Program-made: the position numbers and the translations under genes
Notes under the pieces: model-generated
Database searches by the model: none
Seen by the model: the letters and a program-made list of their open reading frames with translations, nothing else
Told to the model about the DNA's origin: nothing
Shown here: positions 1 through 7,964 of the stretch, in pieces
How positions within the stretch are numbered: position 1 is the first letter of the stretch
Layout of the letters: each line of letters opens with the position of its first letter
NCBI RefSeq assembly: GCF_007988805.1
Contig: NZ_BJUV01000012.1
Location: 1 to 64,000 of the forward strand
Direction: 5' to 3'
DNA length: 64,000 nucleotides
Source: Frigoribacterium faeni
GTDB lineage: Bacteria > Actinomycetota > Actinomycetes > Actinomycetales > Microbacteriaceae

Positions 1-767
1 CCGAGCCGCTCTCGCTCGTGGTCGTCGACAACGGCTCGACCGACGGCGCCCCCGAACGCCTCCGCGACGCGCGTCCCGAGGCCTCGGTCCTGATGCTGAG
101 CGAGAACAAGGGGTACGGAGGCGCGGTGAACGCCGCCTGCGTCGGCCTCGGCCCCGAGATCGACTGGATCCTGGTCGCGAACCCCGACGTCGAGCTCGGC
201 CGCGGCTCCGTCGACGAGCTGCTCGACGAGCTCGATCGGCACGACGACGTCGCCGCGGTGGGCCCGCACATCGCCGACGCCGCGGGGAGGACCTACCCGT
301 CGGCCCGGCGCTTCCCGTCGTTCACCGACGGCATCGGCCACGCTCTGCTGGTGCGGATCTGGCCCGGCAACCCCTGGTCCCGGCACTACCTGCAGACCAG
401 CACCGCGGTCGAGCCGCGCGACGTCGACTGGCTGAGCGGAGCGTGCATCCTGCTCCGCCGGTCCGCCTTCGACGAGGTCGGGGGCTTCGACGAGCGGTAC
501 TTCATGTACTTCGAGGACGTCGACCTCTGCTTCCGCCTCGGCCAGGCCGGCTGGCGGCGCCGCTACCGGCCGTCGTCCGAGATCATGCACGTCGGCGCGC
601 ACTCGACCACCACCCGCCAGGCGGCCATGGTCCGGGCCCACCACGAGAGCGCGGCCCGCTTCGTGGCTACGCGGTATCCCGGCCCCCTGTGGGCTCCCGT
701 GCGCGGGCTCGTCCGGGTGGGTCTCCGGGTCCGAGCCGCTCTCGGCACGCGGGCCGGACGCGGCTGA
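1..767 (+). CDS. Family 2 glycosyltransferase, WbbL-like rhamnosyltransferase (5' end missing)
   Basis: The reading frame is open from the first bases of the window (E-P-L-S-L-V-V-V-D-N-G), so the gene begins upstream. It is a GT-A fold family 2 transferase: the nucleotide-binding DNGSTDG segment, an NPDVE segment in the DxD position, and the late motif GGFDERYFMYFEDVDLCFRL that carries the catalytic-base region. This layout is typical of WbbL-type enzymes that add rhamnose from dTDP-rhamnose to a lipid-linked sugar on the inner face of the membrane. The rml genes nearby would supply the donor. The C-terminus is basic. Acceptor and exact sugar are inference. Confidence 0.85.
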   Translation, partial: EPLSLVVVDNGSTDGAPERLRDARPEASVLMLSENKGYGGAVNAACVGLGPEIDWILVANPDVELGRGSVDELLDELDRHDDVAAVGPHIADAAGRTYPSARRFPSFTDGIGHALLVRIWPGNPWSRHYLQTSTAVEPRDVDWLSGACILLRRSAFDEVGGFDERYFMYFEDVDLCFRLGQAGWRRRYRPSSEIMHVGAHSTTTRQAAMVRAHHESAARFVATRYPGPLWAPVRGLVRVGLRVRAALGTRAGRG

Positions 768-782
768 GGCCCACCTCGTCGC

Positions 783-788
783 TACCAT
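783..788 (+). promoter_or_regulatory. -10 box TACCAT
   Basis: A TANNNT box lies 15 bases after the preceding stop codon and about 50 bases before the probable start of the next gene. It matches the -10 pattern seen repeatedly in this window. The gggagg ribosome binding site at 825-830 lies downstream of the expected transcript start. Confidence 0.5.
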
Positions 789-837
789 CGAGCGACAGCA
801 CTGACCGACGTCGGCCACGGCCGCGGGAGGCGAGATC

Positions 838-3324
838 ATCATCGGAACACGGACACCCTCGCTGGGCGACCTGAAGGGCGCCCTCTCCCGATCGTCGGCC
901 GCGTCGCTCGCCCGCCGGGAGGCCTGGGCCCGGCGACTCGATCGCGCCGGAGTCCTCGACCGCGAGTACTACGAGCTGCAGACCGGCGAGGTCTTCCGAT
1001 CCGATCTCGACGCCCTGCGGCACGCCGTCACGCGGCCGAGCGGCAGCGATCTCTCGATCAGCCCCTTCTTCGAGCCCGAGTGGCTGAGCGCCCGGCACGG
1101 TGACGGCACCTCGAGCATGGCGCAGCTGCTGGCGCCGGAGCCCGGCCGCGCCCCCGGGCCGTTCTGGTCCGACCAGGTCGACGTCAGCCCCGTCGAGGCC
1201 CTCCGCGCGGCGACCGCCGAGTCCGACCGCGACCCGGGCTCGGCCGAGGCGCGCTTCCGCGCCGCCGTCGTCGCGAACGCCCGGCGACTGCGCACGCTGG
1301 CCGACGCCGCCCGCATGGTCGAGACCGCCCCCGCCCCCGCGGCGGGCGGCCCGCTGCCCGTCGACGTCGTCGTGCCCACGGGCGACGACCCCACCGACCT
1401 CGCCCTCCGTCTCGACGGTCTGCTCGCGCAGACCACGACCTCCTGGCACGCCGTGGTGGTCGCCGAGCCCCACCCGGGCGAGACGGTCGCGATCGCCCGG
1501 AGCTACGCCGACCGCGACGCCAGGGTCTCGGTGCTCGACGCCGAGAGCGGCAGCCACGGCGAGAGCCTCGACGGGGCGATCGCCCAGGGCTCCGCTCCCC
1601 TGGTCGCGTTCCTCCCGGTCGGCTCACGCTGGTCGCCGACCCACCTGTCGACCATGACCGCCGCGCTCGGGACCGACCCGACCGCCGTCGCCGTCGCCCG
1701 CTCGACGAACACCATCTCGGGTCCCGGGATCGACCGGTCGGCCGGCGTCTCGGCCGAGTCCCTGCTCGTCCTGGGCGACGTCGTGCCGCTCGCGGCCCTC
1801 CTCGTGCCCCGCGGAGTCCTCGCCTCGATCGGCCCGGTGGACACGACGCTGGGAGGCGGTCACGACTTCGACCTCGTGCTGCGGATCGTCGAGACCGCAC
1901 CCGTCCGGCCCGTGCCGGGTGCGCAGGTCCGCCACCGCGCACCCTCTCGGCCCGGCCTCCCGACCTCGCCCGACGACCCCCGTGTCTGGGACAAGCACGT
2001 CATCGAGCGTCGCGTCGTCGACTGGGCCGCGCAGCGTGCCGGTCTCGCCGGCCGCACCGCGGGTCGTCTGTCGATCTGCATGCCGACCTACGAGGACTGG
2101 TCGATGACGATCCGCGCCGTCGAGGCCGTCCTCGCGACCGCCGACGGGCGCGACGTCGAGGTGATCGTCGTCGACAACGGGTCGCGCCGCTCGGTCTCGA
2201 GCATCCTCAGCGGCCGCTTCGCCGACGACGACCGCGTGACGATCGTGCGGGCGCCGCAGAACCTCAACTTCGCCCTGGGCTCGAACCTCGCCTTCGCGCT
2301 CTCGACCGGCGCCGAGGTGCTGTTCCTCAACAACGACACGGTCCTGCAGCCGGAGGCCCTCGACCTGCTGGTCGCGCGCCTCCGCTCCGACGACACGATC
2401 GTCGCCGTGCAGCCGCTGCTCCTCTACCCGGACGGCTCGGTGCAGACGGCGGGCACCTTCTTCGGCGGCGAGCGCATCCTGCCCTGGCATCTCCTCGCCG
2501 GACACCCGCGGGAGGACGCGATCCGCGGCGGCGTCCGGCGATTCAGCGCCGTGACCGCGGCGGCCATGCTGATGCGCGCCTCCGACGTCGTCGCCCTCGA
2601 GGGCTTCGACACGCGGTTCACCAACGGCCTCGAAGACGTCGACCTGTGCCTCCGCGGCCTCGCCCTCCGACCGGGCGCCCACCACGAGGTGGAGCACGCG
2701 GCCGTCGTCGAGCACCACGAGAGCAAGAGCACCGGGCGCAAGGTCACCAACACGGTCAATCGCGCCCTCTTCGACGAGCGCTGGGCGGGGGCCTACCCCG
2801 GCTCCGACCTGCCGCGCTACGAGGCCTTCGGGTTCGACGCCCCGCACCTCGAGTCGACTCCCCCGGCCGAGTTCCGGCTGCTGCGCCGGGCGTACCCGAT
2901 CGTGGTCCGCCCGCGCCGCGACGTGGTCGACGGCCTCCGGGCCGGCAGCCCGTGCCTCCGCTGGGCCGTCAAGACGCCCGGCGACGGCACGGCACGCGCC
3001 CGGGCCCTCGACCCGACCGTCGGCCGGATCGTCGCCGCGCTCGAGCGGAACGGGCAGGAGGTCGTCGTCGACGGCCGCCAGAACCACTACCGGCCCTCGG
3101 GCCACCTCGACGACGTCACGCTCACGATCGAGGGCGACGAACCCGTCAGCCCTCAGCCCGGCTCGTTCGCCGTGCTGTGGCGCACCGATGGCCGCACCCT
3201 CGACCCCCTCGAGGCCCGAATCCACCACGTCGTCGTCCCCGTCACCGCCGGGCACGACGTCGACGCCGAGACAGACCGCCTCGTCGAGCTCGCGCTCGAC
3301 CGGGTACGGAAGGACCCCCTGTGA
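838..3324 (+). CDS. Two-domain family 2 glycosyltransferase, probable ATC start
   Basis: A large glycosyltransferase, about 828 residues if it starts at 838. After an N-terminal segment (Y-Y-E-L-Q-T-G ... S-D-L-D-A-L-R-H ... P-F-F-E-P-E-W) come a degenerate GT2-like domain and then a full GT2 domain (SICMPTYEDWS, VVDNGS, LNNDTVLQPEA, DVDLCLRG). The first ATG in frame (1117) would remove the conserved-looking N-terminal segment, which has good coding character up to about 841. No ATG, GTG or TTG exists in any frame between the likely transcript start and 841. The only good ribosome binding site (825-830) sits 7 bases before ATC at 838. The gene overlaps the next one by four bases. Likely role: chain building of the surface glycan. 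Confidence 0.75.
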   Translation: MIGTRTPSLGDLKGALSRSSAASLARREAWARRLDRAGVLDREYYELQTGEVFRSDLDALRHAVTRPSGSDLSISPFFEPEWLSARHGDGTSSMAQLLAPEPGRAPGPFWSDQVDVSPVEALRAATAESDRDPGSAEARFRAAVVANARRLRTLADAARMVETAPAPAAGGPLPVDVVVPTGDDPTDLALRLDGLLAQTTTSWHAVVVAEPHPGETVAIARSYADRDARVSVLDAESGSHGESLDGAIAQGSAPLVAFLPVGSRWSPTHLSTMTAALGTDPTAVAVARSTNTISGPGIDRSAGVSAESLLVLGDVVPLAALLVPRGVLASIGPVDTTLGGGHDFDLVLRIVETAPVRPVPGAQVRHRAPSRPGLPTSPDDPRVWDKHVIERRVVDWAAQRAGLAGRTAGRLSICMPTYEDWSMTIRAVEAVLATADGRDVEVIVVDNGSRRSVSSILSGRFADDDRVTIVRAPQNLNFALGSNLAFALSTGAEVLFLNNDTVLQPEALDLLVARLRSDDTIVAVQPLLLYPDGSVQTAGTFFGGERILPWHLLAGHPREDAIRGGVRRFSAVTAAAMLMRASDVVALEGFDTRFTNGLEDVDLCLRGLALRPGAHHEVEHAAVVEHHESKSTGRKVTNTVNRALFDERWAGAYPGSDLPRYEAFGFDAPHLESTPPAEFRLLRRAYPIVVRPRRDVVDGLRAGSPCLRWAVKTPGDGTARARALDPTVGRIVAALERNGQEVVVDGRQNHYRPSGHLDDVTLTIEGDEPVSPQPGSFAVLWRTDGRTLDPLEARIHHVVVPVTAGHDVDAETDRLVELALDRVRKDPL

Positions 3325-4424
3325 CCCTCGCCATGACCATGATGGTCCGAGACGAAGCCGACATCGTCGAGGCCATGCTCGAGTTCCACCTCGCCCAGGG
3401 CGTCGACGTCGTGATCGTCACGGACAACGGCTCTCTCGACGGCACCGCCGAGATCCTCGAGCGCTACGCCGCCGACGGCCGGATCGTGCTGCACCACGAC
3501 CCCGTCCAGAAGAAGCAGCAGGGCGACGTCGTCACGAAGATGGCGCGCGAGGCCCACACCGAGCACGGTGCCGACTGGGTCATCAACGCCGACGCCGACG
3601 AGTTCATCCGCCCCGTCGACCCCGAGCTCACGCTCGGCGAGGTCTTCGCCCGGATGCCCGTCGAGCTGCAGTCGTTCCCCGTCCCGGTCACGAACATGGT
3701 CGGACGGCCCGCCCGGAGCGGCGCCGGCCTCGACCGCCTCGTCTGGCGCGACCACCGCAGCGAGGCGGCGCTCCGAGCGGTCGGAGTGCACGCCCAACCC
3801 ACCCCCAACGCCGTGCACGTCGGCTCGCCCGACGTCGTGGTCCGCCAGGGCAATCACTACGTGTCGATCACGAGCAAGGGCCGTCCTCCCGCCGGTCTCG
3901 AGCTCGAGGTGCTGCACCTGCCCTGGCGCTCGTGGGCGCAGTTCGAGCACAAGGTCGAGATCGCCGGCCGCTCGTACCGGAACAACCCCGACCTCAAGCC
4001 GAGCCCGAACCACCACGGCATGCGCGACTTCGCGCGACTCGAACAGGACCGTCTCCTCCCGGCGTACCTGATCCGGCAGCCCGACCCGCGCCTCCTCGAC
4101 GCCGACAGCGCCGAGTTCGTCCGGGACGACTCGCTCGCCCGGGCCCTCGCGCAGCTGCCCCGCCCCACCAGCCCGGCGGCGACCGCGGACGACGACGTCA
4201 TCCCCGACGACGAGGTCGCGGCCCAGCGCGCGATCGGTCTGCACAACCTGATGATCGAGCTCGACGGCCAGGCGATCCTCGAGGCGAGCAGGGTCCGCTG
4301 GGACGAGGAGCGCCGCCGCCTCCTGGGCGCCATCGCGACCAAGGACGCCGAGCTCGCGAGCTTCCGTCGTCGCCGGATCGTCCGGATCGCCGACAGGCTC
4401 GGCTCCACGCTCCGCCGCGGCTGA
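3321..4424 (+). CDS. Glycosyltransferase family 2 (Glyco_tranf_2_4-like)
   Basis: A protein of 367 residues starting with GTG inside the stop of the previous gene (GTGA overlap), so translation is probably coupled. The N-terminus MTMMVRDEADIVEAMLEFH, then DNGSLDGT and NADADEFI, are the marks of the GT2 subfamily that Pfam calls Glyco_tranf_2_4; the DADE segment is the likely metal/nucleotide site. The last 60 residues are charged and probably form a coiled coil ending in a basic tail, which may hold the enzyme to a partner or the membrane. Donor and acceptor cannot be read from the sequence. Confidence 0.8.
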   Translation: MTLAMTMMVRDEADIVEAMLEFHLAQGVDVVIVTDNGSLDGTAEILERYAADGRIVLHHDPVQKKQQGDVVTKMAREAHTEHGADWVINADADEFIRPVDPELTLGEVFARMPVELQSFPVPVTNMVGRPARSGAGLDRLVWRDHRSEAALRAVGVHAQPTPNAVHVGSPDVVVRQGNHYVSITSKGRPPAGLELEVLHLPWRSWAQFEHKVEIAGRSYRNNPDLKPSPNHHGMRDFARLEQDRLLPAYLIRQPDPRLLDADSAEFVRDDSLARALAQLPRPTSPAATADDDVIPDDEVAAQRAIGLHNLMIELDGQAILEASRVRWDEERRRLLGAIATKDAELASFRRRRIVRIADRLGSTLRRG

Positions 4425-4429
4425 CAGCC

Positions 4430-4473
4430 GGCCCCGCCGACCGCCGGCCCGGCCGGCCTCCGCCGGCGGGGTC
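4430..4473. terminator. GC hairpin between convergent genes
   Basis: ggccccgccg (4430-4439) pairs with cggcggggtc (4464-4473) with one G-U, and the enclosed bases contain a further gccggc/gccggc stem. It lies exactly between two converging genes, so it may stop transcription from both sides. There is no T-tract. Confidence 0.45.
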
Positions 4474-4488
4474 GCACGTCCCCGGGCC

Positions 4489-6375
4489 TCAGCGGGCGCG
4501 TGCCTCCAGAGCGGCCTCGAGCAGGGTCCGCGCCCGGTGGGCGAACGAGTGCTCGGCCCCGACGGCGAGGGCACGGGCGTGCCGCTCCGCGTCGGTGGGC
4601 CAGACCCGTGCCGGATCCAGAGCGGCGGCCATGTCGGTGTCGGATCCGACCTGGACCACGCTGTCGCCGAAGAGCTCGTCGAGGCCGGCCACCGGATCGG
4701 AGACCACCCGAGCCCCCGACGCGACGGCGTCGAAGAGGCGGTTGCTGATGAAGCCGCTCTCGGCCATGTCGGCCCAGTGGTCGTTGAGCACGATCCGCGC
4801 GCTGCGGTAGGCGGCGGAGAGGGTGTCGTTGGGCAGGAACGGGCCCCGCACGAACCGGGGGTCGATGTGGTCGGCCCAGCCGCCGCCGTACACGGCCAGG
4901 TCGGCGCCGGCGCTCACGGCCTCGCGGACCAGGGGGCGGAACTCCCCCCGGGTCGAGCCGACGAACAGGACGTCGGAGGCGAGGTCGTCCACGGGCTCGC
5001 CCGGGTGGAACCGGGCCGGGTCGGTGGCCTGCAGCAGGGGATCGATCCGTCGTCCCGTGCGCGCGGAGGTCTCGGCGGCCCAGCGGGCCGACGCCGCGAA
5101 GACGCGATCGTAGGGTGCGATCTCGTCGCCGGTGACCTGGTCGGGATGGCTGATCACCCAGAGCAGGCTGGTCACGTCCGCGCGCGGCTCGGGCGACTCG
5201 AGGCCGCGGATCACGAGCGAGACGTCGTCGAGCTGGTCGGAGACCGCGCGGCGATGCGAGTGACGCCGGTCGATCACGACGCGCTGTCCGAGCTCGCGCA
5301 GCTCGTCGGCGAGGTCGTCGGCGAAGTAGACGTCGCCCCAGGTGTCCCCGAGCGGCCCGGCGCTGGCCGCGATCTTGATCGACCAGCGGAGTCGAGGCAG
5401 GCCCTCGACGACGGTGAATCGGGGGTCGATCCGTCCGCCGATCACGGTCGACCGGCCGTCGTCGTCTCGGAGCGACCGGGAGGGGTCGACCGTGAAGCCC
5501 GCGCTCTCGAGCACGGCGGCGGCCTCGCCGGCGGGACGCAGCCCCGCGAGGAGGGCGGTGTCCGAGGGTGTCTCGAGACCCCGTTGCACCTTGCCGACCC
5601 GGTTGAGCCGTCCGGCGACGACGAAGGAGGCGCCGCCCGGGATCCGACCCGTGACGGCGGAGATGGCCGTCGCCTGATGCCCTGTGCGCGGCGCCGGCGC
5701 GAGCTCGGCGGTCGCCGTCGCGAAGGCGGGCTGGTCGGCCGCGGTCACCCGCGACTCGGCGGCGAGCCGGACGTCCTCGATCGGGAACCCCCGGAAGAGC
5801 GACTCGTAGGGATCCCCCGGACGATGCCGCACGGCGCCGGCGCTGACGACGACGTCGTCCTTGCTCTGGACGACGGCCTGGACCACGCCGCCGCGTTCGG
5901 CATACGCGTCGAGCAGACCGACGACCGTGACGGGCTCGATCTCCAGAGCGCCGTCGACGACGACGGTCGTCGCTCCACGCAGGAGAGGGAGGGACCGGGT
6001 GTAGGCGGCCTCCCACGACGGCGCGAGACCCCGACCCGCCCACGTCGCCCCGTCGAGGGCGGGTGCCCGCCACCGCCACGGCGGCGACTTCTCGGGCACG
6101 AGGTAGCCCGAGACGACGATCTGGAGCTCGGACGAGGGCAGGGAGCGCCGGAGCCGGTCGACGCGGTCCTGCGTGACGTGCAGGTGGTCCTGACGGACGG
6201 TCAGCAGGACGCTCACCGTGGCCGCGTCGAGATCGGCCCGCGGAATGGCCTGCTCGTCGGCCAGGCGCTCCCGCTCGGCCGCCCGCCGCGCCACCGGCGC
6301 CGCGAGGCGGGTCAGCGCCGTGCGCGGTCGACGCACCAGCCCCAGAGCCGATCGCACCCGCGTGGTGAGCCCCAT
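4489..6375 (-). CDS. CgeB-type glycosyltransferase
   Basis: A protein of 628 residues, third gene of the rmlC-rmlA operon, starting 4 bases after the rmlA stop. The C-terminal third (DVLFVGSTRGEF, YGGGWADHIDPRF, LPNDTLSAAYRSARIVLNDH, FISNRLFDAVASGARVVSD) is the sugar-nucleotide-binding half of a GT-B fold enzyme of the CgeB / Glyco_trans_1_2 type. The middle part holds a matching first Rossmann-like half. The first 150 residues contain a short region that recalls a GT2 start (VLLTVRQDHLHVTQDRVDRL) and may be a separate degenerate domain. Co-transcription with dTDP-rhamnose genes suggests a rhamnose- or glycan-related transfer; the substrate is unknown. Confidence 0.75.
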   Translation of the reverse strand: MGLTTRVRSALGLVRRPRTALTRLAAPVARRAAERERLADEQAIPRADLDAATVSVLLTVRQDHLHVTQDRVDRLRRSLPSSELQIVVSGYLVPEKSPPWRWRAPALDGATWAGRGLAPSWEAAYTRSLPLLRGATTVVVDGALEIEPVTVVGLLDAYAERGGVVQAVVQSKDDVVVSAGAVRHRPGDPYESLFRGFPIEDVRLAAESRVTAADQPAFATATAELAPAPRTGHQATAISAVTGRIPGGASFVVAGRLNRVGKVQRGLETPSDTALLAGLRPAGEAAAVLESAGFTVDPSRSLRDDDGRSTVIGGRIDPRFTVVEGLPRLRWSIKIAASAGPLGDTWGDVYFADDLADELRELGQRVVIDRRHSHRRAVSDQLDDVSLVIRGLESPEPRADVTSLLWVISHPDQVTGDEIAPYDRVFAASARWAAETSARTGRRIDPLLQATDPARFHPGEPVDDLASDVLFVGSTRGEFRPLVREAVSAGADLAVYGGGWADHIDPRFVRGPFLPNDTLSAAYRSARIVLNDHWADMAESGFISNRLFDAVASGARVVSDPVAGLDELFGDSVVQVGSDTDMAAALDPARVWPTDAERHARALAVGAEHSFAHRARTLLEAALEARAR

Positions 6376-6379
6376 GCGA

Positions 6380-7240
6380 TCAGGCGAGCAGTCGACGGAG
6401 GTAGACCCCGTAACCGCTCTTGGCGAGCGGTGCGGCGAGCGCCTCGAGCTGGGCGTCGTCGATCCAGCCGGCGCGCCAGGCGATCTCCTCGACGCAGCCG
6501 ATCTTGAAGCCCTGGCGGTCCTCGATGACGCGCACGTACTCGCTGGCCTGCATCATCGACTCGAAGGTGCCGGTGTCGAGCCAGGCCGTGCCGCGGTCGA
6601 GCACCTGCACCCGGAGGCGTCCGGCCTCGAGGTAGCGCTCGTTGACCGTCGAGATCTCGAGCTCGCCGCGCGCGCTCGGCTCGATCGTCTTGGCGATGCG
6701 GACGACGTCGTTGTCGTAGAAATAGAGACCCGGCACCGCGTAGTTGCTCTTCGGCTCGGTCGGCTTCTCCTCGATCGAGACGGCCGTGAAGTCGTCGTCG
6801 AACTCGACGACGCCGTAGGCGGTCGGGTCGGCCACGTGGTACGCGAAGATCGTGGCGCCCTCGACCTCGGCGTTCTTGCGGAGGTTCGACCCGAGGCCGA
6901 CTCCGTGGAAGATGTTGTCGCCGAGCACGAGCGCGACGCTGTCGTCGCCGATGAAGTCCTCGCCGATCACGAAGGCCTGGGCGAGCCCGTCGGGCGACGG
7001 CTGGACGGCGTACTCGATGGTCATCCCGAGGTGCGAGCCGTCGCCGAGCAGCGCCCGGAACTGGTCGTTGTACTCGGGGGTCGTGATCACGAGGACCTCG
7101 TTGATCCCGGCCATCATGAGGGTCGACAGGGGGTAGTAGACCATCGGCTTGTCGTAGATCGGCATCAGCTGCTTGGAGATGCCCTTGGTGATCGGCCAGA
7201 GGCGCGTGCCGCTGCCGCCCGCGAGGATGATGCCCTTCAT
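6380..7240 (-). CDS. rmlA: Glucose-1-phosphate thymidylyltransferase
   Basis: The first step of dTDP-L-rhamnose synthesis: glucose-1-phosphate plus dTTP gives dTDP-glucose and pyrophosphate. At 286 residues it has the normal length. The signature GGSGTRLWP (residues 8-16) followed by SKQ and the [11 protein letters not shown] segment are diagnostic; later VLGDNIFHG and [10 protein letters not shown] are also typical. It starts with ATG inside the rmlC stop (ATGA overlap, 7237-7240), so the two are coupled. The remaining rhamnose genes, rmlB and rmlD, are about 12.7 kb away on the other strand. Confidence 0.97.
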   Translation of the reverse strand: MKGIILAGGSGTRLWPITKGISKQLMPIYDKPMVYYPLSTLMMAGINEVLVITTPEYNDQFRALLGDGSHLGMTIEYAVQPSPDGLAQAFVIGEDFIGDDSVALVLGDNIFHGVGLGSNLRKNAEVEGATIFAYHVADPTAYGVVEFDDDFTAVSIEEKPTEPKSNYAVPGLYFYDNDVVRIAKTIEPSARGELEISTVNERYLEAGRLRVQVLDRGTAWLDTGTFESMMQASEYVRVIEDRQGFKIGCVEEIAWRAGWIDDAQLEALAAPLAKSGYGVYLRRLLA

Positions 7241-7851
7241 CGTCCGGCCTCCGCCCGCAGGGTGTCGTAGTAGGCGCGCGCGGCGTCCCAGGTCGGCAGC
7301 AGGCCCGCCTCGGCGGCCTCGGCCAGCGTCGGGGCGTCGGTGTCCTTCGGCGAGAGCAGGAGCTCGCCGGCCTCGTCCGGGAACGCGAGGGCGACCGTCG
7401 CATCGAGCGGGTCGATGCCGTGCTCACGGGTCGGCTGGTAGACGTCGGTCACCAGGTAGCTGACGGTGGCGCCCTCGGTCAGCGCGACGAAGCAGTGGCC
7501 GAGCCCCTCGGAGACGAAGATGGCCCTGCGGTCGACGTCGTCGAGGCGCACGGAGTCCCACTGTCCGAAGGTCGGCGAGCCGACGCGGATGTCGACCACG
7601 AAGTCGAGGACGGCGCCGTGCGTCGCCGTGACGTACTTGGCCTGGCTCGGCGGCACGTCGGCGAAGTGGACGCCGCGCACGGTGCCGCGCTTGGAGACCG
7701 ACGTGTTGGCCTGGCGGAGATCGACCGAGCGGCCGGTGGCCTTCTCGAGCTCGTCGAACCGGTACCACTCGAGGAAGGTCCCTCGATCGTCGTCGAACTG
7801 GCGGGGGGTCACTTCGTACGCGTCGGGGACGCTCAACTCGCGGATCTGCAC
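7237..7851 (-). CDS. rmlC: dTDP-4-dehydrorhamnose 3,5-epimerase
   Basis: The third step of dTDP-L-rhamnose synthesis, epimerising C3 and C5 of the 4-keto sugar. It is 204 residues, a little longer than the usual 180-200. The cupin signature TVRGVHFA carries the catalytic His62, and YLVTDVYQP is the usual second active-site strand. It starts with GTG at 7851, only 7 bases after a TAGACT -10 box, so the mRNA is probably leaderless. It heads the rmlC-rmlA-CgeB-type glycosyltransferase operon. Confidence 0.95.
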   Translation of the reverse strand: MQIRELSVPDAYEVTPRQFDDDRGTFLEWYRFDELEKATGRSVDLRQANTSVSKRGTVRGVHFADVPPSQAKYVTATHGAVLDFVVDIRVGSPTFGQWDSVRLDDVDRRAIFVSEGLGHCFVALTEGATVSYLVTDVYQPTREHGIDPLDATVALAFPDEAGELLLSPKDTDAPTLAEAAEAGLLPTWDAARAYYDTLRAEAGR

Positions 7852-7858
7852 GGCCCCG

Positions 7859-7864
7859 AGTCTA
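7859..7864 (-). promoter_or_regulatory. -10 box TAGACT of rmlC
   Basis: Minus-strand TAGACT, 7 bases before the rmlC GTG. No ribosome binding site fits in between, which implies a leaderless transcript. Confidence 0.65.
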
Positions 7865-7901
7865 GACGACGCCGTCTCCCCGGCCCAGGGAGGCCTCCGG
7901 C

Positions 7902-7907
7902 TAGCAT
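7902..7907 (+). promoter_or_regulatory. -10 box TAGCAT
   Basis: Plus-strand TAGCAT, 57 bases before the GTG of the following glycosyltransferase. The leader contains an aaagga ribosome binding site near 7950. Confidence 0.5.
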
Positions 7908-7964
7908 GGCGGGCGGCCCACCGGCCCGGGAGCGCCTCCCGGGCGTCGACGAAAGGACTGCGTC

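Noticed and set aside
667-1557. Long open frame on the minus strand across the first two glycosyltransferase genes
   Set aside because: Shadow of the plus-strand genes. The translation is low-complexity (Gly, Arg, Ala, Val), has no motif, and lies antisense to a clear GT2 domain. Many such frames in this GC-rich DNA were left out for the same reason.
1624-3255. A 543-residue minus-strand open frame
   Set aside because: It is antisense to the glycosyltransferase at 838-3324, whose frame has GT2 motifs. The minus frame has none.
3857-6079. A 740-residue minus-strand open frame overlapping the CgeB-type gene
   Set aside because: Arg/Pro-rich translation in another frame of the real gene at 4489-6375. 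It also runs antisense through the preceding gene.
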